Source of the DNA: Sciurus carolinensis
Lineage: Eukaryota > Chordata > Mammalia > Rodentia > Sciuridae
Length of the DNA stretch: 64,000 nt
NCBI RefSeq assembly: GCF_902686445.1
Contig: NC_062232.1
Coordinates: 93,792,932-93,856,931 of the forward strand
Direction of reading: 5' to 3'
The translations under genes and the position numbers were made by a program. The notes below the pieces were generated by a model. It was not told where the DNA came from and did no database searches. It saw nothing but the letters and a program-made list of their open reading frames with translations. Shown piece after piece: positions 44,142-55,599 of this stretch. Every line of letters starts with the position of its first letter. Positions within the stretch are counted from its first letter, which is position 1.

Positions 44142-45170
44142 GTAGTCTCCTCTATCATGGATTAAATGCTTCCTCAAAGAATGAAAATTTTTAGCAAATA
44201 CTTTAATTATGAATTCTGTGCTTGCTTTGCTGGTAGAAAATCCTTTCAGACATTTAATTAAAAAGAGTAAAATAAATTCAAACATATCTCATTATTAACA
44301 ACTACATTAGTACTTTTGATGTACTTTATGAATTATACTGAATTATTTACTCGATAATCATACATGGAAATACCATGTATCTTAAAAACATAAATGTTCT
44401 GGAAAAGATGCAAATGAAGTGATAATGTTTAGGCTTTTTCTAATTCAAAGCATGTCTATACAACGTTAATCCTGAACAAATTATGTGCTTTAGTCACAGA
44501 CGAATCTCCTCGAGAAAACTGAAGCACAGGCCCATCTACATATTCAAACTATCATATTGTCCAGGATAATGGATTCCATCTTTACATGTTTGGTATCCAC
44601 AAAGTGTTTGCAATAATTGTACCTCATCTGAGCCTATGTACCAAATTCTCCCTTTTTTGTCAAACAAGTATTCAGTTGTGACTGCTTTGGAACTTATTTT
44701 AAATGCCTAGGAAATCAAAGTGGTTAAACTTTCTTGATTGGGAATCTTCAGGGAAGGGATTCAAATTAATTTAATCACTGTTTTTATTTTTTTATTTTGA
44801 GCACCAACTAAATGCTCAGTATTATGCCAGGTACTCCATCTGGAAGGGGAGATAAATGAAGTAGAGTGCTACCCTGTTTATTTGGCACCTGCAGATGTCT
44901 ACAATATTTGCAAACTGAAGTAAATAAAGAAGCCTCCAAGTGCAACCATTCTTTCCCAAAATAACTGAGAAAATGCAGTGTGTTTGGCTAATTTCCCAAG
45001 CAGAATAAAGGAATGTTCTGTTTGACTGGTAATGATATACACAAGTCAAGTCAAACCCTAATAGTGACAATTTCATAAAATGGAAACTAAAAATTATGAA
45101 AATAAAATTTAACATGTATCAAAGTTTGGGAAAAACTTATAGTTTTACATTTTTTCAGAATGAAATTTTT
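44142..45170. other. Mostly unique sequence
   Basis: Apart from a faint old repeat trace (ACTAAATGCTCAGTATTATGCCAGGTACTCC, about 44805-44840), no feature is recognised. Confidence 0.4.
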
Positions 45171-45560
45171 AAAAGGCTGAAACACTCGAGGACTTTGTTA
45201 ATTTCCCCCAAGGACTTCTTTTAGTCCTTTGATAATCAAGTAATTTTTTTTGATGTATCCATCTTGATATAATTCTTGTTCATTTTCTTTTCTTCATTTG
45301 TTAGCTGATCTCGCTCTACCAGATCTTCAGTTGTCAATGGCAGTGCATGCAATCAGAGTTGTTGTTCGGCATCATGTTCATCAACTTCATGCAGTTCTAA
45401 ATGTTTTGCAAGATTTGCAATTTCACTTTGAAACTGGTTTGCGTTGCATTGTCTGACTTTATCAAAAAATCAGTGAGAAACTGGTCAACATGGGCTCATA
45501 TTAACCAGGAAGAGATGCTTCAGTAGAGACTAATTTTAAAGTGGTCAGTTCATTAGTCTA
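45171..45560 (-). pseudogene. Possible decayed retrocopy, coiled-coil-like
   Basis: On the minus strand about 45465-45362 translates without stops into a charged heptad-like stretch (includes NANQFQSEIANLAKHLELHE). After a stop, the next part continues in a compatible style (TTEDLVERDQLTNEEKKMNK, about 45335-45275). Coding-like amino acid use across a stop suggests a dead mRNA copy. The parent is not identified. Confidence 0.35.
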
Positions 45561-46114
45561 TAATTTGTGTTATGATGACATTTGCTTCCGTTCACATCCT
45601 CTTAATTTTCGGGACTTGGATAATGGGTAATTGGATAATAAAGACCACCTGTCCTTGTGTTTCCTAGAAGCCAAAGCAAATTCAGAACTTAAAAATGAGA
45701 TCAACATTACCTAAGTGTCCTAAATGCAAACATTTTCTGTGTTATTTTAATATTAAAAACACCATACTAATTTCTTAAAATTAAGCTTCCAGTAAATACT
45801 TTTATTATACTTACTATTAAACATGAATAAATTCTGTCTCCCCTAAATTCTTGTGAACTTCTTGAGGGTAGTATGTCTCGTGGCAGGCAAACCACAGACA
45901 ATATCCAGGATTATGGGAGAGTATGTTTCAAGGTAGCACTCAGCCTAGAAGTTGTTCTTTTCCTTCTCAAAACTCAAGCCCCTCCACCCCCCAAATATAA
46001 TCTGAGGACATCTATAACAGTGTCTCCCAAACTATGTCTTTTGATATTCTTATTTTCCCTGAAATACTGACAAATATTCTAAGAGAAAAAGCTTCCGTGT
46101 TCAAAATGAATTTG

Positions 46115-46620
46115 GGAAAGAAATGTAAAATGGTGGAGTCACTATAGAAGATGGAATGGAGTCTCCACAAACAATTAAAATGGAACTATCAGATGAACCC
46201 ATAATCCCACTTCTGGGTACTTACCTCAAAGAAGTGAAATATATAATAGAATATTTTTCAGCCTTTATAAACAAGTAAATCCTGTCACATGTTATACATG
46301 GATGAATTTTGAGGACTTTATGCTAAACAAAATAAACCATTTATAAAATGATAAATATTGCCTGATTCTACTTATTTGAGGTATCTAAAGTAGTTTAACT
46401 CTTACAAATAGAAAGTAGAATGGTGATTTCCAGGTGCTGAGAGGAGGGGGAAATGGGGAGTTGTTGGTCAATAAGTATAGATTTCCAGTCAAGCAAGATG
46501 AAAAAGTTCTAGCAATCTGTTGCACAATGATCTGATGTTCTAGTTTACACTATTGTACTTTATGCTTAAAAATGGATAAGATAACAAATTGTATGCTACA
46601 TGTTTTATATTCACAATTAA
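46115..46620 (+). mobile_element. L1M 3' end
   Basis: CCATAATCCCACTTCTGGGTACTTACC (ORF2 tail), GAAAGTAGAATGGTGATTTCCAGGTGCTGAGAGG, GATGAAAAAGTTCTAGCAATC and TGTACTTTATGCTTAAAAATGG are sense L1M landmarks. Confidence 0.85.
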
Positions 46621-47065
46621 AAAGTTAATTTGGAAATACTGTACAATAAATTTTCTTTTGGCATTCATCCTGAATGTTGGCATATTATTAGCACTGAGAG
46701 TCACTCCAGTAAGGAAATTTGTTTACCTTTCTTCAACCTACCATTTCTCAAACTCATTTAACTATAGAACATTGGGAACTACTAAGGAAGAACACTTATT
46801 AATATTCTGGAGGGCATCAATGTTACATGGACTACATTTTAGGAAAGATCAAGCATCCACAGAGACTCCCCCACCATAGCATAGAGAGAAGAAAATATTT
46901 GTAGGCAGCTGTAATGGATTCAGTTCTAGAGATAGCATACTGAACAAAACACATGCTGGAAGAACCTCACCACTTTTAGTGTTAAAAACATTTACAGATA
47001 CCACAGCAGTAGTAAATACAAAGCAAGAGCTGTAGAAATACATTTGATAAAACTGCACTTATTCC

Positions 47066-47183
47066 AGTGATTCCCAAATCCAGATGAATATCCTGGGTTG
47101 CTTTAAAATACGAGTTTAGGCCTCACTACTTGGAGTTTCCGATTTAGTACTTTGGATGATCTGCAATATTTGAGAAACACTGC
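47066..47183 (+). mobile_element. MER5-type hAT element
   Basis: It begins CAGTGATTCCCAAATCCAGATGAATATCC and ends ATTTGAGAAACACTG; short and diverged. Confidence 0.65.
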
Positions 47184-47296
47184 TTTAGAAATTTGGATTT
47201 TGAATAATTGTATGCAGAGAGATTGAAATTTGCATACCAACTCTAAGAAAACCAGGACACAGATCATGGATGAAGACAAGATAAAAAAAAACAACT

Positions 47297-47405
47297 CGTG
47301 GATGGGGTTGTAGCTCAGTGGTAGAGCATTTGTGAGGCACTGGGTTTGATTCTCAGCACCATATATAAATAAATAAAAATAAAGGTCTATCAACAACTAA
47401 AAAAA
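47297..47405 (+). mobile_element. ID SINE with extended tail
   Basis: ID head (GATGGGGTTGTAGCTCAGTGGTAGAG) lacks the middle GCTTGCCTAGCATG part. The tail reads ATATATAAATAAATAAAAATAAAGG followed by a CAACAACTAAA stretch. Confidence 0.88.
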
Positions 47406-47423
47406 ATTTAAAAAGACAACTTA

Positions 47424-47505
47424 AGAGTGGTTATGTAGCTCAGTGTTAGAATACTTGTCTAGCATGCATGATATCCTGGGTCCCATCCCCAATACCACAA
47501 AAGAA
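47424..47505 (+). mobile_element. ID SINE
   Basis: GTGGTTATGTAGCTCAGTGTTAGAATACTTGTCTAGCATGC...CCCCAATACCAC; diverged sense copy. Confidence 0.85.
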
Positions 47506-47662
47506 GAAAGAATGACAACATGGGCTACAGCCAGGACAGATCCTTTTGACTAAAGGTCTAATGAAGGGATTGAAAGAAAGCACATCCTAACCCCCTGTTA
47601 GTGATACTTGAAATTATTTGCATATTGGTGTAAACATACTCATGCTAAAGTAACATTTAATA

Positions 47663-47750
47663 GCGCTGGGATGGTAGCCCAGTGGTAGAGCACCTGCCCA
47701 AGGTCCTGGGTTCAATGCAAGCACCACAAAAAATAAGTACAATAAAAAAG
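47663..47750 (+). mobile_element. ID SINE
   Basis: GCTGGGATGGTAGCCCAGTGGTAGAGCACCTGCCC, shortened middle, tail AAAAAATAAGTACAATAAAAAAG. Flanking AAAGTAAC on both sides. Confidence 0.85.
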
Positions 47751-48421
47751 AAAAAAAGTAACTTGTGAGCTATAGGTCTTGATTTAAGAATGTCTTTTGT
47801 CATTACTGATGTATTTGAACTGGATGCTCTTCAAATAGTGTGATCATGATCTTGTCCACGGACTGGGCTATTAAATGAAAGGGTATTCCTTGCACAGTGG
47901 TACAGTAGCAGGATTTATTTCTGTCTGAGTTATTGTCTACATGTGGGACAAACACTAGGACAGACAGGCAGGGAATTAAGTTAGAAGAAGAAATTCAAGA
48001 AGAATACAAATAAACTTGCACATATGAGAATACAGTACAAAAATAACTGTAGGCAACAAATTTGTTAAATCAGCATGAACTCATATTCAATTGACACAGG
48101 TCATTTGATAGGTTCTGTGAGAAGATGAATAACAGCAACATCAACCAAATTAATATAGTCGATTTCCAGAGCTAAATGATCTTGGGGGAAAAAATTACTA
48201 AAAAATGATGTCCTTAATCTGGCAGTGTATACCCAACATGGATGGAAAGGTGCTGAAACATTAAGTCGATTATACCCCTCCCCTGAAAAGTGAAATTCAT
48301 CCTGAAGGATTTTATTTTTTCTTTTCTAAAATTTTATCTCTGATATTAAAAGAAAGCAAAACAAATGTATGAGGGGTATCATAGGATGGTGGGTAAACTA
48401 ATAGATGTCCAAGGTGGAACA
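47751..48421. other. Unique sequence, no gene seen
   Basis: No recognised repeat or coding feature. Confidence 0.4.
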
Positions 48422-48426
48422 CTTGG

Positions 48427-48860
48427 TGTTATACATTAGGTATAAGGTGTCCCCCTAAAGTTCATGTGTAAGACAATGCAAGAAATCTTAGAGGTGAAAT
48501 GACTGTGTTTTGACCCAATCAGTGCATTAGTCCCCTGAAAGGGATTAACTGAGTTGTGACTGTAAACAAGTAAGGTGTGGTTGGAAGAGGTGGATCATTG
48601 GGGGCATGCCTTTGGAGTATATATTTTGTCTTTGTTGAGTGGAATCTCTCTCTCTGCTTCTTGGTGCCATGACCTCAGCTGCTTTCCTCTGCCACACTCT
48701 TCCACCACGATGTTCTGTCTCACCTCAGTCTCTGAAGAATGGAGTCAGCTGTCTATGGACTGAGATCATTGAAACTGTGAGCTCCCAAATAAACTTTCCT
48801 CCTCTAAAGTTGTTCTTGTCAGATCTTTTGGTCACAGCAGCAAAAAAGCTGACTGAAACA
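48427..48860 (+). mobile_element. MaLR-type solo LTR
   Basis: It begins TGTTATACATTAGG and ends GCTGACTGAAACA, with a CCCAAATAAAC polyadenylation signal near 48785. Flanks CTTGG/CCTGG make a 5-bp duplication with one change. It belongs to the same family as 54956 and 58548. Confidence 0.82.
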
Positions 48861-48861
48861 C

Positions 48862-49046
48862 CTGGGTTCAAATGTAAGTCCTACTCTGTACTGAGTGATA
48901 TTGAATAAGTTGTATTGCCTCTCCTAATGTTTTATTTCCTCCCATGTAGAATATGGAATGATCATCACATCTATCTCACAAGATTCTATGTATTTAAAAA
49001 GGTAATATTTGTAAAGCACTCATAATAGCACCTTGCATATGAAAAG
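48862..49046 (+). mobile_element. MIR, split by L1
   Basis: CTGGGTTCAAATGTAAGTCC, then the core and AGCACCTTGCATATG. The MIR tail resumes after the L1 at about 49846-49885 (AGTAAATGATAGCTGTTATTATTATC). Confidence 0.75.
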
Positions 49047-49049
49047 TTA

Positions 49050-49841
49050 TTTTCCCTTTTTAACATTTTTATTTTAAACACTGCATTTTGATTCATTGTA
49101 CACAAATGGGGTACAACTTTTCATTTCTATGATTGTTCACAATGTAGATTCACACCATTCATGTAATCATACATGTACATAGGGTAATAATGTCTGTCTC
49201 AGTCCACTATCTTTCCTTCCCCCACTCCTCCCACCCCATTTCCCTCTATACAATTCAAAGTTCCTCCATTCTTCTCTTGTCCTCCCATCCCCCTCATTAT
49301 GAATCATCATCCACTTATCAGAGAAAACATTTGGCTTTTGGATTTGGGGCTTGGCTTATTTCACTTAGCTTGATATTCTCCAACTCCATCCATTTACCAG
49401 CAAATGCCGTAAATTTATTCTTCTTTATGGCTGAATAATATTCCATGATGTATACATACCAAAGTTTCTTTATCCATTCATTAATCAAAGTGCATCTAGG
49501 TTAGTTCCACAATCTAGCTATTGTGAATTCAGCAGCTATGAACATTGATGTGGCTGTGTCACTGTAGTATGCTGGTTTTAAGCAAATTAAAACCACTCTC
49601 AGATTTCATCTAAGTTCAATTAGTATGTCTATTATCAAGAACACAAGCAATAATAAATGTTGGCCTGGATGTGGGGAAAAAGGTACACTCATACATTGCT
49701 GGTGGGACTGCAAATTGGTGCAGCCACTCTGGAAAGCACTATGGAGATTCCTCAGAAAACTTTGAATGGAACCACCATTTGACCCAGCTATCCCACTCCT
49801 CGGTTTATACCCCAAGGACTTAAAATTAGTATACTACAGTG
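49050..49841 (-). mobile_element. L1 with 5' inversion (twin priming)
   Basis: 49060-49582 is antisense L1 3' UTR and ORF2 tail. 49582-49841 is sense ORF2 sequence lying immediately upstream in the element. The two parts overlap by about 23 nt of L1 (AGTATGCTGG... against its complement at 49818-49841). Short flanking repeats GAAAAGTT occur at about 49039 and 49841. Confidence 0.85.
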
Positions 49842-49885
49842 AAAAGTTTTTAGTAAATGATAGCTGTTATTATTATCAAACATTG

Positions 49886-50639
49886 ATACATTGCTGTGAA
49901 TGAGTTTCTGACATTTTTCTGAACCAGAATTACAAAGGAAAGAGTAAAACAGTTAGGACTAGAAAGTGGGGTTGGGGATTAGAAAATTTACTTGATGAGG
50001 ATAAGATCTGTTTCATGGAATTCCAATTCACTCTTAACTTTTTCATGGTTTGTAAAGTCTCATTACAGATGAGATTTATTTTATTATTATATCTATGCGT
50101 TATTTTAGATTTTTACAGATTAGCTAGCTTCACTGCATTGGAGTAGAAAATGACCTTGGTAAGCTAATTTTAATTTTTATGCAAGTATTGGCTCCTGATA
50201 AATGATTTTGTCTGTTATACCACAGCACTCAATATGGCAACTGCAAAAGAATACTGTTAAGGGTGTCAGAGCTCAGTTTCCAAGAAATCACTATCAGAAG
50301 AGAAGCAACAATTTAACATAGAGAAAAGCTTTCTCAAGACAAACATATTTCTTGTTCAGAGGAAAAGTCATTGGGGTGAGGGTTTAGAGTCTACTATCTA
50401 AGCTGAAAGACTGATTTAGTTACTTTCCAGATGCTAAATTCTTTATTTTAATGTTTTCTGTGATATTTGAGTTTATAAGGCCATCTAGCAATGCTTCTGA
50501 TCCATGACTTTCTTAATTTGTTTGTTTTGTCAACCAAATGTACATTTGATATGCTGTAGGTCACCATGTCAAATTCCCTGTCTGATTTTATCATGATTAT
50601 TAGATTGGGGAGGAAAAGAAGGGGTAAGATAAAAGACAA
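49886..50639. other. Unique sequence, no gene seen
   Basis: AT-rich, no repeat or coding feature recognised. Confidence 0.4.
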
Positions 50640-51060
50640 ATCTTTCAAGGGACAGCTTCAACCTTCAATCTTCAGCCTGTGCCTTACATTAAGCTCCCAC
50701 CACTCCTCATCCCATATATTCTTCTTGGCCCTTATGTATCTAAAATGCTCCCTGCTTTCTTGCTTCCATGTCTTTGCTCATTTATTAAGTCATTTCACAA
50801 ACACGTTATCGAGCACCTGCTATAAGTTGTGAACTGTGCAAAGAACGGGAACTACAGAAGAAAATAAGACCAATGTGCTCCTGGCCTGAAAGACTCTTCC
50901 TCTTCCTCTCTATCTTTATAAATGCTCACCATCCTTTAAGACCCAGCTCTACATCATTCTAGTTCAGGTCCCTCTCTCTAAAAAACTCAACCTACAGGAT
51001 CTCTTCTTGCTCTTAACTAGCACTCAAATGATACATCATTCATTTGACTCTTGTTATCTT
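50640..51060 (+). mobile_element. L2, interrupted by older LINE-like piece
   Basis: CCCTGCTTTCTTGCTTCCATGTCTTTGCTC and CACCATCCTTTAAGACCCAGCTC are L2 landmarks. The middle (about 50785-50885) is a TTATCGAGCACCTGC...GAACTGTGC old-repeat segment. Confidence 0.6.
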
Positions 51061-51559
51061 TTCAATCCTGCAGTAGTTGTTAAAAATGCTTCTGGTTGCA
51101 GATAATAAAATAATTAATAGCAGCTAGTTCATATAGCAGTCAAGAAGGAAGTGGACCCAGGGTTGATCTGCATCTCCACAATGTCATTAAGGAGCCAGAC
51201 ACTTTGGTCCTGTCTTCTTCTGTGAGTTAGTGATAACTTTCCACATGATCTAAAAATGGCTCCTCTGTGTAGCTCCACATACCATGTTGTGACACTATGA
51301 TGTCCCCAGAAAACCTTCTCCTCCTATGACTTTTTCAGAATATTCAGCTGAGTTTTGCTCATTGGTGAAGGGTTATAGAAACACATTGCTGGATGAAATG
51401 GTATGTGGTTTATCCTCTAGGTCTGAACATGTGGTCACCTTGAAAATATTGGGATCTGATAGGAGAGAAAGTGAGAAATGCCTATTGACTGGAACTCCAA
51501 TCACATGTGTCATACTGTTTATTATTCTGTGTGTATATTAGCTACATTATATTGTACAA
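51061..51559. other. Unique sequence, no gene seen
   Basis: The 71-codon frame at 51326-51541 has no recognised domain. Confidence 0.4.
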
Positions 51560-51712
51560 ATTGTCCAACCTTTCTATTTTCAGTTCATGCATCTGAGAAG
51601 TTGGAAATAATAATTTTATTTAGCTTATTAAGTGGCTACAAGCATCAAATGAAATGCTGCTTATAAAAATCCCTTGCATGTAGTATGTGTTCAATAAGCA
51701 TTTCTTACATAA
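51560..51712 (+). mobile_element. MIR
   Basis: GCATCTGAGAAGTTGGAAATAATAATTTTATTTAGC and CCCTTGCATGTAGTATGTGTTCAATAAGC follow the MIR core and tail. Confidence 0.7.
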
Positions 51713-52208
51713 ACAATTAGACAAGGCTCAAGAATAATAAACTTTTAAACATGCTCCCAGATTTTTATCTGTAGTATTTGTCTTGGCTTGTGCAAATAAT
51801 TTTAGTGAAGATATAAAATATTGGTTCCATGCAGAAGCAGAGTAAGTGATTGTCTATGAATCTAATATAAGGAGTATTAAAGGAGTCTCCTAAGTCTAAA
51901 AATGCCTTCTTCACAATTCTTGTGGCTTCCTGATATAATTTAATGACCTAAGAAGGATAACATAGTAAACCATTTGTCAGGCAATAGAGTTTTACTGTGA
52001 ATTTTGTGATCAGATCTTTCCAATAATAAGTGAGAGTAGGTTAAAGACTGGAGGATAGGTCCCAAATAGAGAACCATTAACCATTTTTCCCCTTCAGTTC
52101 CCAGAGCTCAGGATATCATGAATCTATTTATAATAAAGTTGATATCTATCTCTGATATAATGTGCTAAATCGCTTTGCTGTATTTATACTACCATATCTA
52201 GTTCAGGG
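51713..52208. other. Unique sequence, no gene seen
   Basis: No recognised repeat or coding feature. Confidence 0.4.
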
Positions 52209-52239
52209 TCCAGAATAGATCACATCTTTAATTTTAAAT

Positions 52240-52337
52240 TTAGTTTTAACTAAAAATTTTTGTAGTGTTGGGGATCAAACCCAGGGTCTTATCCATGCCA
52301 GGACCTTGCACTACCACTGAGCTACACCCAGTCCCTG
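52240..52337 (-). mobile_element. ID SINE, probably inside MIR
   Basis: Antisense ID (TTGTAGTGTTGGGGATCAAACCCAGGG...CACTGAGCTACACCCAGTCC). Flanks GAATAGATCACATCT (about 52213) and GAACAGATCAAATCT (52338) look like a diverged duplication. Confidence 0.85.
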
Positions 52338-52343
52338 GAACAG

Positions 52344-52560
52344 ATCAAATCTAAGTTTCAATTCCATCTTTCGTTTTACTGTCTGATCTTGAACAAATTA
52401 CCTAGCCTCTCTGAGCTGGGTTATCCACCTACAATCTAATTGAAAAATAGTGGCACCAATCTCATGCAGTCATAAGTGTTGAATGATTATAAAAAAGGCT
52501 TAGCACATGTATGGCACATGATAGGTGTGCCCAAATGTTCACTATTATTGTTGTTACTTA
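52344..52560 (+). mobile_element. MIR
   Basis: GATCTTGAACAAATTACCTAGCCTCTCTGAGC then GGCTTAGCACATGTATGGCACATGATAGG and ACTATTATTGTTG. Confidence 0.8.
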
Positions 52561-52751
52561 CTAACATAAATCTTATCATTCAAAGTATCTTATGGCATCA
52601 AAGTAGCAGGAAAGATGATTCTCACCTTGCCTTTGAAAAAATGGTACATAGAGTTTAACTAATTTGCCTTATATCCTGATAGAGCCAGACTAAGGCATAG
52701 GCTTCCAGCACACAACCAGATGTTCTACCTAGAGCAAAATATTTCAAAGAT

Positions 52752-52975
52752 GTATGGGTCACACATGGTGGTGCATGCCTGTAATCCCAGTGGCTCAGGA
52801 GACTGAGGTGGGAGGATCACAAGTTCAAAGTCAGCTTCAGTAACTTAGTGAGGTCTTAAGCAACTTACCTTAGACCTTGCCTCTAAATAGAATATGAAAA
52901 GGGCTGGGGATGTGGTTCAGTGGTTGAGAGTCCCTGGGTCAATCCCTAGTACCAAAAACAAAACAAAACAAAACA
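52752..52975 (+). mobile_element. MEN SINE
   Basis: Sense MEN with a (AAAAC)n tail leading into the CA repeat. The B1 half includes the AGGTCTTAAGCAACTTACC extension seen in several copies here. Confidence 0.92.
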
Positions 52976-52989
52976 CTGCACACATACAT

Positions 52990-53025
<36 letters not shown>

Positions 53026-53029
53026 ACAC
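52976..53029. repeat. (CA)n at a MEN tail
   Basis: A CACATACATG interruption is followed by about 20 CA units. Confidence 0.95.
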
Positions 53030-53284
53030 TAAAGACTTTTATCATCTTTCTAACCAACTCTGATTACCACTGACACAATTTGTGAATAATTCTGATAAAA
53101 CAGCTAGTTAAAACATTACTTTTTATCAACAAGCAATGGGTACCACAGACATTCTTGGCACTTATTCCATCCAACACCTTAAACTTCTGATCAAGGCTCA
53201 GTAAAGCTCAACCTCATGAAAGGATTGGGAGTCATAAATGGTGCAAGGTGGTTGGTGACAGGATATGACCTTGTTGGCCTTCTT

Positions 53285-53362
53285 CACTAAAGCTCAGCAC
53301 TCAGTGCAGAGGCTATCATGTGGCAGGTGCTCAATAAATACTTGCAAAATGAACAAATTATT
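53285..53362 (+). mobile_element. L2 3' end
   Basis: CTATCATGTGGCAGGTGCTCAATAAATACTTGCAAAATGAACAAAT. Confidence 0.75.
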
Positions 53363-54955
53363 TGACATTTTTAAGAGCTGAAAATTTAATGTCTTGGGTT
53401 TTTTTTAGTGTGTTAAAATATCATGAACCTGATTATTGCAATCAGATCATTTGTGTAGTGTGCATCTTATTCCAAAGACAGAACATAAGAATGAAGTAGG
53501 CAGGCTGAGGTTTTTAATTTCCCCAATATAGGCTTGAACTTTAGACAAACTTTTATTTCATATAAGGTTGGAGTTCAGTATTAGTTTTCACAAATCACCT
53601 CCTGTAGTGAGAGGTAATTTTCTAAAAGAGTTGCAAAGCCCGATCCTTGGGAGGCAAACTCTGCTAAGCCTTTTTGGCTTCTTTAGAAATGAAACATTTA
53701 GAAAATGGGCTCAATTTTTTTTTCTTAAAAAAACATAAACCTGCAGTTGTAGTGTCTTCAAAAGTAAATGAATGCAGCAACACTGGAAGAGAAAGATGAC
53801 AATTTCCTTGGCAGTGGGCATTCAGCGGTCATGGCTATTGTTATTCAAGAGAGAGTCACCTGTTTTGGAGCCCTGATAATGTTTTTGTTTTTTCCTCCAT
53901 CCCGTTCCTAAGAAAGTGTTTCTTTTTAGTTTTGCAGAGTTCATGAGAAACAGGTTTGCTCTTTCATCAATCTATTCCTTTGCCATTTTATATACACATT
54001 GTTTTCTGCGAGGTTGAAAAGTCACAGGAAAGTGAGACCCAGTCATTGCCCTTAAGGAATCCACAACCTCTTGGGGGTAGACAGACAGGCAAACAGAAAA
54101 ATTATAAAGTAACATAGTTAAGTGCTTTGCCAGATAAGAGTCAAATACTGTGGGAGTCCAGTTCTCTCTCTCAAGGGTATCTGATTTATCATCTTTATCT
54201 CCAACTCTGAGAGGGAATGCAAAGTCCTCATTAAAAGATTTTAAGCCTCAGAGAACAGCCTGGAGAGATATTTTTGGCAAAGGGTGCCTTCCCGTTGTCA
54301 CTGAAATAACACTAAGAGGCTGCCTACCCCATCTTTGTGTAAGGCCAGTCTTGCTAATAATAGCATGTCTTCCAGCAAATTAACAATACAGCATCTGGCT
54401 CAAAAGGAAGTGCTACCATCAATTAGTTTGAAGAAAGACATACCTGTGTGCTGGTAGTCATCTGAGGCAGTTGTGGGGATGAAGGGAGCATGACATGGAT
54501 GGTGACCTATTTTCTGGGACTAACTGAGGCAATCTTCTTGTCAAAAGAGCAAAACAGTTTCTAAAAGCACTTAGACTCAAGAAGTTGTTGGGTCTTCTAT
54601 CAGTCCAAATGGGTTCATTCAGAAGTAATATTTTTCATTTTGCAGAAGGGAGATAGGTTGAAGAAGAGTAAAACTTGACTGAGGTCCAGCCATTAACCTG
54701 TTCAACAGTATGAAAGGGCTCCTGATATTAGGCCTCTGCCTCTGGGCCTGAGAAGTTTCATACATGCCCTGCATGACACACAGAAACATTTATCAATGTT
54801 GTCTATTAACAAAATTTTTTAAAGGAGCAAAAAGTATCTCTGCTTCAGGGAAAATGCGTTACGGAACCAACACATGGTGAATGCTCAGTTTGTCATGGAA
54901 TCACAGAATGTTTTACTTTTACAGGCTGTTTGATTTTCATTTTGTGCTTCCTAAA
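53363..54955. other. Mostly unique sequence
   Basis: About 1.6 kb without SINEs. An old LINE-like trace (CCAGTCATTGCCCTTAAGGAATCC...GGGGGTAGACAGACAGGC) lies at 54035-54130. A 77-codon frame at 54150-54383 has no domain. Confidence 0.4.
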
Positions 54956-55165
54956 TGTTTCAGTCAGCTTTTTTGTTGCTGTGATCAAAGGAACTGACAA
55001 GAATAATCAGAGGATGAAAAGTTCATTTGGGGGCTCATTGTTTCATTGTTTCAGGGGTCTTAGTCCATAGATAGCTGACTCCATTCCTCAGGGCTGGAGG
55101 TGAGGCTGAACATCACAGCAGAAGTGTGTGGTGGAGAAAAGTAGCTCAGGACATTATACCGAGAG

Positions 55166-55207
<42 letters not shown>

Positions 55208-55422
55208 TCTACTCTCCAGGGACAAAATATATACCCCTAAGGCTCATCCCCAATGATCCACCTTCTCCAATCACACCCTACCTGCCTACATTCACCACTC
55301 AGTTAATCACCAACACACTGTTTGGGTTAAGACTCTTACAACCCAATCATTTCCCCTCTAAACCTCCTTACATTGTCTCACACATGAGCTTTTGGGAGAT
55401 ATCTTATATCTAAACTACAACA
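54956..55422 (-). mobile_element. MaLR-type LTR with internal (GA)n
   Basis: TGTTTCAGTCAGC start and CTACAACA end on the plus strand. It is colinear with 58548-58983 and with the reverse of 48427-48860. A (GA)n run occupies 55170-55203. Confidence 0.82.
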
Positions 55423-55599
55423 TTGAATCACATTGTTTCCTTGTGAGTGCTGATATTATGTGTGGACAAAGCCTTTGCAAAACCATTCAACTCTCAGGAA
55501 TAGTGTAAAGAAGCAGTAGCATGCTCTATGGATTTCAATATCATGTGTTGATATTTATAAGATAAGGTCTTATAAATAAGGTCTATTTACAAGAGTGAT

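Noticed and set aside
46019..46130. Possible hAT element end (CAGTGTCTCCCAAACTATG)
   Set aside because: Only one end is recognisable and it runs into the L1M 3' end, so no element could be bounded.
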